In this document: positions 1 through 5,092 of the stretch, one piece after another | How the letters are laid out: each line of letters starts with the position of its first letter | Numbering within the stretch: position 1 is the first letter of the stretch | Assembly: GCA_015232485.1 (NCBI GenBank) | Contig: JADFZP010000086.1 | Location: forward strand, 4,564-9,658 | Source: Alphaproteobacteria bacterium | GTDB lineage: Bacteria > Pseudomonadota > Alphaproteobacteria > Rhodospirillales > Magnetospirillaceae | Direction: 5' to 3' | Length of the DNA stretch: 5,095 nucleotides | Notes under the pieces: generated by a model | Seen by the model: the letters and a program-made list of their open reading frames with translations, nothing else | Told to the model about the DNA's origin: nothing | Database searches by the model: none | Translations under genes and position numbers: made by a program

Positions 1-78
1 CGGATCGAGGGGCGGGGCGGAGTTCGGCGGGTCGTTGGGCGCGCGGGCGCCCGTCCGGCGTGGCGAAGCACCGGATTC

Positions 79-106
79 GATCCGACCGGCGGCAACCGGT
101 CGGATC
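79..106 (-). terminator. Perfect 11-bp hairpin downstream of the small 67-aa gene
   Basis: Positions 79-89 (GATCCGACCGG) and 96-106 (CCGGTCGGATC) are perfect reverse complements around a 6-nt loop. The stem begins 16 nt past the stop codon of the minus-strand gene at 123-326, where a 3'-end structure would be expected. No T-run follows on either strand, so this is not a canonical intrinsic terminator. It could be a 3'-end stabilising hairpin, a Rho-assisted end or a protein-binding palindrome. A competing smaller stem, CGGAT 72-76 with ATCCG 80-84, shares its left arm. Further left, GGGCGC 37-42 and GCGCCC 47-52 form another short GC-rich inverted repeat. No gene is recognisable in 1-122. Confidence 0.45.
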
Positions 107-122
107 ATGGCGCCGCGGCCGA

Positions 123-326
123 TCAGGCGCGGCGGAAGAGGGAGCTGTCCTGCAAAGCGGGCAGCGACACCGTCATGGTCTGGGAAGGATCATCCTCCTT
201 TTCCAGGCGGGCGTGGGGCGGCTCGGCCGCGAAGGTGAACAAGCGGGTCACGACCCAGATAGGCGGCTGGAACTGGCCCACCTTCCTGAAGCGATCGCCC
301 ACATCGACGTTGGCTTTCCTGGGCAC
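123..326 (-). CDS. Small conserved-looking protein of unknown function (67 aa)
   Basis: The start is GTG (324-326), preceded after 5 nt by GAGG (332-335 on the opposite strand). An in-frame stop lies six codons upstream of the GTG, so the start cannot be much further out. The protein is soluble, with no signal peptide or membrane segment. It begins with a VDVGDRFRKVG segment, continues with a PPIWVVTRL strand-like stretch and a PPHARLEKEDD motif, and ends in SLFRRA. The balanced hydrophobic and charged pattern, with alternating residues suggesting a small beta-rich fold, looks like a real protein rather than a shadow frame. The style resembles small uncharacterised proteins of Rhodospirillales, but no function can be assigned. 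It is transcribed divergently from the response regulator and followed by the hairpin at 79-106. An internal GTG (codon 9, VGDRF) is an alternative start without an obvious ribosome binding site. Confidence 0.72.
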   Translation of the reverse strand: MPRKANVDVGDRFRKVGQFQPPIWVVTRLFTFAAEPPHARLEKEDDPSQTMTVSLPALQDSSLFRRA

Positions 327-405
327 GTCAACCTCGTTTTCTCACCGCCGGGCGCCATGCTCCGGCAGCGGACGGTGATACATCGCCGGGGCCCGGAACG
401 GAAGT

Positions 406-428
406 CCCGTGTTTGCCACGCAAACGGG
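406..428. promoter_or_regulatory. Inverted repeat in the divergent intergenic region (possible operator)
   Basis: GTTTGC (411-416) and GCAAAC (420-425) are perfect reverse complements around CAC, and CCC (406-408) with GGG (426-428) extends the symmetry after a 2-nt bulge (GT). An alternative register pairs CCCGT 406-410 with ACGGG 424-428. The element lies 80 nt upstream of the response-regulator gene's start and 83 nt upstream of the divergent small gene, inside the 184-bp gap 327-510. That position suits an operator for one or both genes, but I do not recognise it as the site of a named regulator. A transcribed hairpin is the other possibility. No convincing -35/-10 pair was found in the rest of the gap. 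Confidence 0.4.
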
Positions 429-510
429 TGAACCCCTTCTCGCGGCCATTTCGGCGGCTGGCTGGTTCGCCCGATTGCGCGAGGCGACGGCGGATGCTAT
501 TGGACCGGGC

Positions 511-1140
511 ATGCGTTGCCTTCTTGTCGACGACCACGTCTTGTTTCGTGAAGGGCTGGCCCTGCTGCTCGCCGCCAATGGCTTCGAGCTGAGCCAGGCG
601 GGCAGCCATGCCGACGCCCTGCGCCGTCTCGCGGACGCCGAGTCGGGCTTCGACGTGGCGCTGGTCGACCTTTCGATGCCCGGCGCCGACGCGTTCACCG
701 GCATCGCGCAGTTGACCGCCCAGCATCCGGGCATGCCGGTGCTGGTGGTTTCCGCCTCGACCGAACCGCGCGACGTCCGCCGCGCCCGCGCCGCCGGGGC
801 GCGCGGCTACGTCACCAAGGCCTCGGGCAGCGCGCTGGTCCTCGAGGCGGTGCGCGCCCTGATGGCGGGCGACACCTATTGGAGTCCCGACGTCGCGGTG
901 GCGACCGAGATCGCCGAAGGCCCCGGAAGCCTGACGCCCCGCCAGCGCGAGGTGTTGGCCCTGCTGCGCGAGGGTCTGTCGAACAAGGAGATCGGGCTCG
1001 CCCTCGACCTCGCCGAGATCACCGTCAAGCTGCATGTCGGGGCGATCCTAAGGGCGCTTGGCGTGCGCAACCGCACCGAGGCCGCCATTCTGGCCGCCGA
1101 CATGGACCGCGCGGTCCGCGTCGAGTCGGACGCGGTCTGA
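511..1140 (+). CDS. NarL/FixJ-family response regulator (REC + LuxR-type HTH)
   Basis: This 209-aa protein is a two-component transcriptional regulator acting in the cytoplasm. Residues 1-118 form a receiver domain. It has the acidic pair D7-D8 (LVDDH), phospho-acceptor D53 (LVDLSMPG), the switch Ser81 (VVSAS) and invariant Lys103 (YVTKAS). Residues about 138-200 form a LuxR/GerE helix-turn-helix, with LTPRQREVLALL followed by LSNKEIGLAL and a recognition-helix stretch ITVKLHVGAILRALGV. All residues needed for phosphotransfer are present. The ATG at 511 is preferred because the receiver fold starts directly after it. A GTG at 409 in the same frame would add 34 residues unlike any receiver N-terminus and would start inside the inverted repeat at 406-428. 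The ribosome binding site is weak (GGA at 502-504). No partner histidine kinase with an intact His lies in the window. The gene converges on the rhodanese gene with 5 nt between stop codons. Target genes cannot be read from the sequence. Confidence 0.95.
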   Translation: MRCLLVDDHVLFREGLALLLAANGFELSQAGSHADALRRLADAESGFDVALVDLSMPGADAFTGIAQLTAQHPGMPVLVVSASTEPRDVRRARAAGARGYVTKASGSALVLEAVRALMAGDTYWSPDVAVATEIAEGPGSLTPRQREVLALLREGLSNKEIGLALDLAEITVKLHVGAILRALGVRNRTEAAILAADMDRAVRVESDAV

Positions 1141-1145
1141 CCCGT

Positions 1146-1574
1146 TCAGCAGGCGGCGCAGGGCGTCACCGGCAGTTTGCGATTGATCCAGCCCGGGCCG
1201 TTGGGGCCGCCGGCCATCCCCTCGGAGATGTCGTAGACCTGGGTGAAACCGGCGTCCCGCAGCGCCTTGGTCATCATCGCGGTGCGGTTTCCAGTGCGGC
1301 AGATCAGGCCGATCGGCGCGTCGCGGCCGCCCGCCGCCTTCAGCAGATCATCGACGAACCCCTGGCCTCCGCCCGGATGGCGCATCGAAATCAGCGCGGC
1401 GCCTTCCGGCACGCCGGTCGCCTTCCATTCCTCGGGCTGGCGGATGTCGACGATCACCAACTCGCCGCGCCGGGCCATCTCGTGCGCGTCGGGCGCGGCG
1501 AGCTTGCCGTCCTGGCCCGCCTGGGCCGGGCCGGCGACCATCATCGCGGCGAACATGGTGGGCAGGAAGCGCAT
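1146..1574 (-). CDS. Secreted single-domain rhodanese-like protein
   Basis: The product has 142 aa. Residues 1-19 are a signal peptide: MRF, a hydrophobic core, then an AQA cleavage motif before GQDGK, so the protein should be exported to the periplasm. The rhodanese domain spans about 25-135, with IVDIRQPEEW (41-50) as the substrate-side strand and loop, and an active-site loop CRTGNRT with catalytic Cys92. The family transfers sulfane sulfur through a Cys persulfide. The protein ends in TPCAAC, a CxxC pair (Cys139 and Cys142) at the extreme C-terminus, which is unusual and might act as a redox or persulfide-relay site. The ATG at 1574 is chosen because it begins the signal peptide and is preceded by GGAGAG with 6-nt spacing; a longer in-frame start at 1634 would bury the signal peptide. 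It lies 63 nt downstream of the DUF2383-like gene, probably in the same transcript. No separate promoter was convincing. Substrate unknown. Confidence 0.95.
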   Translation of the reverse strand: MRFLPTMFAAMMVAGPAQAGQDGKLAAPDAHEMARRGELVIVDIRQPEEWKATGVPEGAALISMRHPGGGQGFVDDLLKAAGGRDAPIGLICRTGNRTAMMTKALRDAGFTQVYDISEGMAGGPNGPGWINRKLPVTPCAAC

Positions 1575-1637
1575 GGGGAACTCTCCGTTGATTCTCGTTC
1601 GTGGGAAAGTGCGGTCGGAAAGGCCGGGATGCAATGC

Positions 1638-2078
1638 CTAAAGGCGTGCCTTGGCGGCGGCGAGGCGTCCCAGGGCGGCGGTCAGGTCGGATTGCCAGCG
1701 CCGGATCGAATCGGCCTGTTCGGCGGGCAGGCCCAGGGCCAGCGCGTCGCCCATCCGCTCGGCGAGGCGGCGATCGGCTTCCTCGCATTCCAGGATCAGG
1801 GTGCGCTCCTCGTCGGGGGACAGGGCGGCGCGCAGGCGGGCGACCACCTGCCGGGCCGCCTCGAAGTCGGGGTCGGGCGCGTGGGGCAGGGCGCCCAGGC
1901 CGCGAATCCGTTCGGCCAATTGGCGTTCCAGCAGGCGGCGAGCGGGCGCCAACTCGGCGAACAGGGCCGCCAGTTCGTCGTGCCGGCTGGTCCCGGCGGC
2001 CTGCTCGTATTGGCGGGCGGCGGCGTCGGCCGCCTCGAGCAGATCGTTGAGCGCCACTTCGCGTTCACTGCGCAGCAT
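1638..2078 (-). CDS. DUF2383-like helical-bundle (ferritin-like) protein
   Basis: This is a 146-aa, almost entirely alpha-helical, Ala/Leu/Arg/Glu-rich protein with no signal peptide or membrane segment. Helices are apparent at roughly 4-28, 32-62, 72-86, 88-114 and 118-143. The opening LNDLLEAADAA, the RQYEQAA segment, the DELAALFAELAP segment and the later ILECEEADRRLAERMGDAL segment followed by a Leu-Pro turn match my memory of the DUF2383/PA2169 four-helix-bundle family, which is ferritin-like but functionally uncharacterised. Glu25, Glu51, Glu97 and Glu100 could be metal ligands, but that is inference. The ATG at 2078 follows GGAGG (2085-2089 on the opposite strand) with 6-nt spacing. 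Both start and ribosome binding site lie inside the 3' end of the lipid kinase gene (14-nt overlap), which suggests translational coupling. A plain coiled-coil protein of another family is the alternative. Confidence 0.85.
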   Translation of the reverse strand: MLRSEREVALNDLLEAADAAARQYEQAAGTSRHDELAALFAELAPARRLLERQLAERIRGLGALPHAPDPDFEAARQVVARLRAALSPDEERTLILECEEADRRLAERMGDALALGLPAEQADSIRRWQSDLTAALGRLAAAKARL

Positions 2079-2958
2079 CGCTTGCCTCCGATCTCGGCAC
2101 CATGACGGTCAAGGCGCGCGGAATGACGCGGAAATGGGCCGGCGTGCGCGTCACCACGTCGCCATCGGCGCTGACCGGCATCGAGCGGTCGGTGGCGATG
2201 TGGATCTCGCGGCCACGCTCGACCAGCACGCCGGATCGCCCCTCCAACCGGCCGCGGCGCAGTCCGGGGATCAGCAGGACCAGCCCGGCCGGGCCGCGCG
2301 GCGCGATCGCGGTGAGGTCGAGATGGTGGTCGTCGATGCGGGCGTCCCAGGCGATGGTCATTCCGCCGCCATAATGGCGGCCGTTGCCCACCGCGATCTG
2401 CACGGCGCGCAGTTTGGCGGGGCGGCCGTCGACATGGATCTCGGCACGGAAGCCGCGCGCCTCGCGAACGGCGCGCATGGCGCTCAGGGCATAGCCCGCG
2501 ACCCCCCAGCGGCGCTTGACGTCGTGGCTGAGATGCCGCTTGACCTCGGCGGTCAGGCCAAGGCTGGCGACGTTGAAAAAGTAATGGCCGTTGACCTCGC
2601 CCAAATCGATCGGATGCGGTTGGCCATTGGCGGCGACGGCGCACGCCTCTTCGGGCGACAGGGGCACGCCCAGGGTGCGCGCCAAGTCGTTGGCGGTGCC
2701 CAGCGGCAGCACCGCGAAAGGCCGTCCGGCGGCCATCAGGGCGGGCGCCGCGGCCGACAGCGTGCCGTCGCCTCCGCCCAGCACCACCAGATCGACCGAG
2801 GCGCGGTGGCGGGCCAGGATGCCCGCGACCTCGTGTTTGTCGCCCGGCTCTTCGACGATCAGGTCGAGTCCCAACGCGCGCAAGCGGGCGGCGAGGCGCG
2901 ACGTGTCTTCGCCGCCGCGCCGGCTATGGCGATTGATGATCAGCACCGCGCGCTTCAA
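2065..2958 (-). CDS. Diacylglycerol-kinase-family lipid kinase (YegS/DagK-like)
   Basis: The 297-aa product has the full architecture of the DAGK catalytic family, which phosphorylates lipid hydroxyls such as diacylglycerol using ATP at the inner membrane face. Seen motifs: LIINRHSRRG (6-15, the usual NP..G nucleotide loop with Arg replacing Pro), GGGDGT (61-66), PLGTANDLART (85-95), PIDLGEVNG (116-124), NVASLGL (129-135), GNGRHYGGG (191-199), DDHHLDL (209-215) and DGD (265-267), where the family's catalytic acidic residue normally lies. No membrane helices are evident. TTG at 2956-2958 is preferred because GGAGG sits 5 nt upstream and family members usually begin just before the first beta strand (KRAVLIIN). 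The in-frame ATG at 3004-3006 would add 16 unfamily-like residues, lacks a good ribosome binding site and would overlap the divergent promoter. This is the first gene of a probable three-gene cluster. The lipid substrate (diacylglycerol, phosphatidylglycerol, sphingoid base or other) cannot be read from the sequence. Confidence 0.93.
   Translation of the reverse strand: MKRAVLIINRHSRRGGEDTSRLAARLRALGLDLIVEEPGDKHEVAGILARHRASVDLVVLGGGDGTLSAAAPALMAAGRPFAVLPLGTANDLARTLGVPLSPEEACAVAANGQPHPIDLGEVNGHYFFNVASLGLTAEVKRHLSHDVKRRWGVAGYALSAMRAVREARGFRAEIHVDGRPAKLRAVQIAVGNGRHYGGGMTIAWDARIDDHHLDLTAIAPRGPAGLVLLIPGLRRGRLEGRSGVLVERGREIHIATDRSMPVSADGDVVTRTPAHFRVIPRALTVMVPRSEASDAAQ
2085..2089 (-). promoter_or_regulatory. 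Ribosome binding site of the DUF2383-like gene, inside the lipid kinase gene
   Basis: The minus strand reads GGAGG followed by CAAGCG and ATG (2078). This is a near-perfect Shine-Dalgarno core embedded in the last codons of the lipid kinase reading frame. It supports the ATG at 2078 and the 14-nt gene overlap. Confidence 0.75.
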
Positions 2959-2963
2959 GCCAT

Positions 2964-2968
2964 CCTCC
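2964..2968 (-). promoter_or_regulatory. Ribosome binding site deciding a TTG start for the lipid kinase
   Basis: The minus strand reads GGAGG, ATGGC, then TTG (2958), a consensus core at 5-nt spacing. The in-frame ATG at 3006 has no comparable element at the right distance. An ATG inside the spacer is out of frame with the kinase. Confidence 0.7.
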
Positions 2969-3005
2969 GCCGATGCCAACGCTGGGGAGGCGCGGCGGTT
3001 CCGCA

Positions 3006-3034
3006 TTGCCGAAAGAACACTCCGGGGTTATAGA
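3006..3034 (+). promoter_or_regulatory. Sigma70-type promoter for the sensor-exonuclease gene
   Basis: TTGCCG (3006-3011, 4 of 6 to TTGACA) and TATAGA (3029-3034, 4 of 6 to TATAAT) are separated by exactly 17 nt, the optimal spacing. Transcription would start near 3041, about 28 nt before the ATG at 3069, leaving room for the AGGGAG ribosome binding site (3056-3061). The local AT content stands out from the GC-rich surroundings. Predicted from pattern only. Confidence 0.5.
3027..3032 (-). promoter_or_regulatory. Possible -10 box of the minus-strand lipid kinase cluster
   Basis: The minus strand reads TATAAC (5 of 6 to TATAAT) about 70 nt upstream of the TTG start at 2958. The expected -35 region (about 3050-3056) is poor (TTCGCG or TCGCGT depending on register), so activity is uncertain or activator-dependent. 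It shares its TATA core with the plus-strand -10 box, so the two promoters could not be occupied at once. Confidence 0.3.
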
Positions 3035-3068
3035 AGCGAGTCGCTGATGACGCGAAGGGAGAAGCCCG

Positions 3069-5078
3069 ATGCCCGGCCGCCGTGGCCCGTTCCTGTGGCT
3101 TCCCATGGCCTTCGCGGCCAATGTGGTGGCGGTGATCGCCGCCGCCTTCCTGATCTCGGCCAATTACCAGCCGGGCCCAGGCTTCGCCGGTCTGATCATC
3201 GTCACCGTCCTGTTCGCGCCGATGACCCTGATCGCGGTGTGGAAGCTGGTCGAGGTCCGCCTGGTCAAGGCGGTCGCCGAGATGGCGGTCGCCGTGCGCG
3301 CCATGGCCCATGGCGACGCGGCCGCCCAGCTTGATCCGGAACGCTGGGAGGCGCTGGAACCCCTGCCCGAGGCGGTCAACGCCTTGGGGGCACGGCTGGC
3401 CGAGACCCGGCGCCAGTTCACCGAGGCGCTGGCCTTCGCCACCGGCCGGGCCGAGGAGGAGAAGGGCCGTCTGGCCGCCATCCTGCACGACCTTCACCAG
3501 GGCGTGCTGGTCTGCAATCTGCGCCATCAGGTGGTGCTTTACAACCAGGGCGCGACGTTGCTGCTCGACACCGGCGGGGTTGGGCTGGGGCGCAGCCTGT
3601 TCGGCATGGTGGCGCACGAGCCGGTGCTGCATACCCTGGACCTTCTCACCCATCGCCGCGATGGCTTGTCGAGCGCGCCCTTCCTGTCGGCCACCGCCGA
3701 TGGCGGCGCCGTGTTGCAGGGCCGCATGAGCCTGATCCAGGCGGGCGGCGAGGCGACCGGCTACGTCATCACCTTCGACGACGCCACCCGCCAGATCACC
3801 GCCTTGGGTCGCCGCGATTCGCTGCTGCGCGAATTGCTGGCCGAGCTGCGCGAGCCGCTGGACGCCCTGCCCGACTCGCCCGAGAGGGCGAAACTCGTCA
3901 CCACCATGGCCCGCGCCGAGGCGGATTGGCGCGGCCTCGCCGCCGGCTGGTGGCCAATGGCCGACATCCATTCCGGCGACCTCGCCGAGTTGGTGGTGCG
4001 CCGCTTGCAGGACGGCGGGATCGAACTGCACGCGGTCGGCCTGCCGGTGTGGCTGCACGGCGACAGCCACACCCTGGTGCTGGTGCTCGAGGCTTTGATC
4101 CGCGCCGCCGCCGAGGGGACCGATGGCACGGCCTTCGATCTCGAGGCCGAATCGCGCGACGGCGGGGCTCGACTCGAGGTGATGTGGCGCGGCGATCCGC
4201 TAAGCGCGGGCGATCTGGCCCGGCTGCTCGACCGGCCGCTGGCCGGCGCGTTGGGCGGCATGACGGTGCGCGACGCCTTGATGCATCATTCCTCGACGCT
4301 GGAGCAGGGGACCCGCGAGGGGGTCTCCTGGCTGTGGCTGCCGCTGGCCAGCGGCGCCTCGGCCGAGGCTAAGGCGAAGCGCGAGACATCCGAGGATTCG
4401 GTGCCCGCCCGCCCGGAATTCTTCGATTTCGACCTGCTGGGGCAGGATCGCGACATCGGCAACCGCGGCGCCATCCCGCTGCGCAGCCTGACCTATGTGG
4501 TGTTCGACACCGAGACCACCGGGCTGTCGCCATCGCAGGGCGATCAGATCGTCTCGATCGCCGGGGTGCGGATCGTCAACGGCCGCATCCTGACCGGCGA
4601 GAGCTTCAGCCGCATCGTCAATCCCGGCCGCCCGATCCCGCCCGAATCGGTGAAGTTCCACGGCATCACCGATTCGATGGTCACCGATCGCCCGCCGATC
4701 GGCGTGGTGCTGCCGCAGTTCAAGGCGTTCTGCGCCGACGCCGTGCTGGTGGCCCACAACGCGGCCTTCGATCTCAAATTCATCCGCATGCGCGAGCGGG
4801 ACGCCCGGGTGACCTTCGACAACCCGGTGCTCGACACCATGCTGCTGTCGTCCTGGGTCGACGGGTCGAAGGACAACCAGTCGCTCGACGCCATCGCCGA
4901 ACGCTACGGCATCAACGTGACCGACCGCCACACCGCCTTAGGCGACGCCATGGTCACCGCCGCCCTGCTGCTGCGTCTGATCGACGCGCTGGAGGAGCGC
5001 GGACTCCATACCCTCGACGACGCGGTCAAGACGTTGAACATGACCTGGGAACTGCACAATCGCGGCGCGGTGTTCTGA
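3069..5078 (+). CDS. Membrane-anchored PAS/degenerate histidine kinase fused to a DnaQ-like DEDDh 3'-5' exonuclease
   Basis: The product has 669 aa. Two transmembrane helices lie at about 8-30 and 38-60 with a very short outside loop. A HAMP-like linker follows at about 60-112 and a charged helix or coiled coil at 110-137. A PAS-like domain spans about 133-243. Residues 245-427 look like a histidine-kinase core that has decayed. The dimerisation helix reads AELREPL where active kinases have HELRTPL (Ala258 at the His position), and the Asn and DxGxG ATP-binding motifs are missing. The GGMTVRDALMHH segment and a final WLWLPL strand keep the HATPase outline. After a linker, residues 473-655 form a DEDDh exonuclease: FDTETTGL (Asp480, Glu482), HGIT (531-534), HNAAFDLKFI (Asp568) and HTALGDA (His621, Asp626), all catalytic residues present. 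DnaQ-family domains remove 3'-terminal nucleotides. The ATG at 3069 has AGGGAG 7 nt upstream. No polymerase-binding role is evident, so this is a sensor-linked nuclease rather than the replicative epsilon subunit. Signal and substrate are unknown. Confidence 0.95.
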   Translation: MPGRRGPFLWLPMAFAANVVAVIAAAFLISANYQPGPGFAGLIIVTVLFAPMTLIAVWKLVEVRLVKAVAEMAVAVRAMAHGDAAAQLDPERWEALEPLPEAVNALGARLAETRRQFTEALAFATGRAEEEKGRLAAILHDLHQGVLVCNLRHQVVLYNQGATLLLDTGGVGLGRSLFGMVAHEPVLHTLDLLTHRRDGLSSAPFLSATADGGAVLQGRMSLIQAGGEATGYVITFDDATRQITALGRRDSLLRELLAELREPLDALPDSPERAKLVTTMARAEADWRGLAAGWWPMADIHSGDLAELVVRRLQDGGIELHAVGLPVWLHGDSHTLVLVLEALIRAAAEGTDGTAFDLEAESRDGGARLEVMWRGDPLSAGDLARLLDRPLAGALGGMTVRDALMHHSSTLEQGTREGVSWLWLPLASGASAEAKAKRETSEDSVPARPEFFDFDLLGQDRDIGNRGAIPLRSLTYVVFDTETTGLSPSQGDQIVSIAGVRIVNGRILTGESFSRIVNPGRPIPPESVKFHGITDSMVTDRPPIGVVLPQFKAFCADAVLVAHNAAFDLKFIRMRERDARVTFDNPVLDTMLLSSWVDGSKDNQSLDAIAERYGINVTDRHTALGDAMVTAALLLRLIDALEERGLHTLDDAVKTLNMTWELHNRGAVF

Positions 5079-5086
5079 GTTCCGGC

Positions 5087-5092
5087 GAGGGG
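5087..5092 (+). promoter_or_regulatory. Possible ribosome binding site of a gene beyond the right edge
   Basis: GAGGGG begins 9 nt after the exonuclease stop codon, and the window ends 3 nt after it. If a start codon follows within a few bases outside the window, the next gene would be tightly co-transcribed with the sensor-exonuclease. Confidence 0.25.

Noticed and set aside
66..90. tRNA T-arm-like sequence around GGATTCGATCC
   Set aside because: The stem pairs for only three bases around a 7-nt loop, and no acceptor, D or anticodon arm can be built around it.
463..478. Sigma54-like -24/-12 element (TGG ... TTGC) upstream of the response regulator
   Set aside because: The GG-to-GC spacing is one base too long and the -24 half is incomplete.
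475..503. Sigma70-like TTGCGC and TATTGG before the response regulator
   Set aside because: Although 17 nt apart, the -10 is poor and transcription would start essentially at the start codon, with no room for a ribosome binding site.
409..510. In-frame GTG start at 409 extending the response regulator by 34 residues
   Set aside because: The receiver domain starts exactly at ATG 511, the extension has no receiver-like sequence, and the GTG falls inside the inverted repeat 406-428.
328..1035. Long open frame on the minus strand opposite the response regulator
   Set aside because: It is a GC-rich shadow frame with low-complexity Gly/Arg/Gln-rich translation, while the opposite strand encodes a clear receiver-HTH protein.
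1575..1634. Longer start at 1634 for the rhodanese
   Set aside because: It would place 20 residues before an obvious signal peptide; ATG 1574 has a good ribosome binding site.
1642..1653. Short palindrome AAGGC-GT-GCCTT near the end of the DUF2383-like gene
   Set aside because: The 2-nt loop is too small for a stable hairpin and there is no T-run, so it is not a convincing terminator.
879..2105. 408-aa open frame on the plus strand spanning the regulator's 3' end and the minus-strand genes
   Set aside because: It crosses several well-supported genes and its translation is low-complexity; it arises from lack of stop codons in high-GC DNA.
2955..4070. Long open frame on the minus strand opposite the sensor-exonuclease
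   Set aside because: Gln/Gly/His-rich translation with no recognisable domain, complementary to a real gene; a codon-bias artefact.
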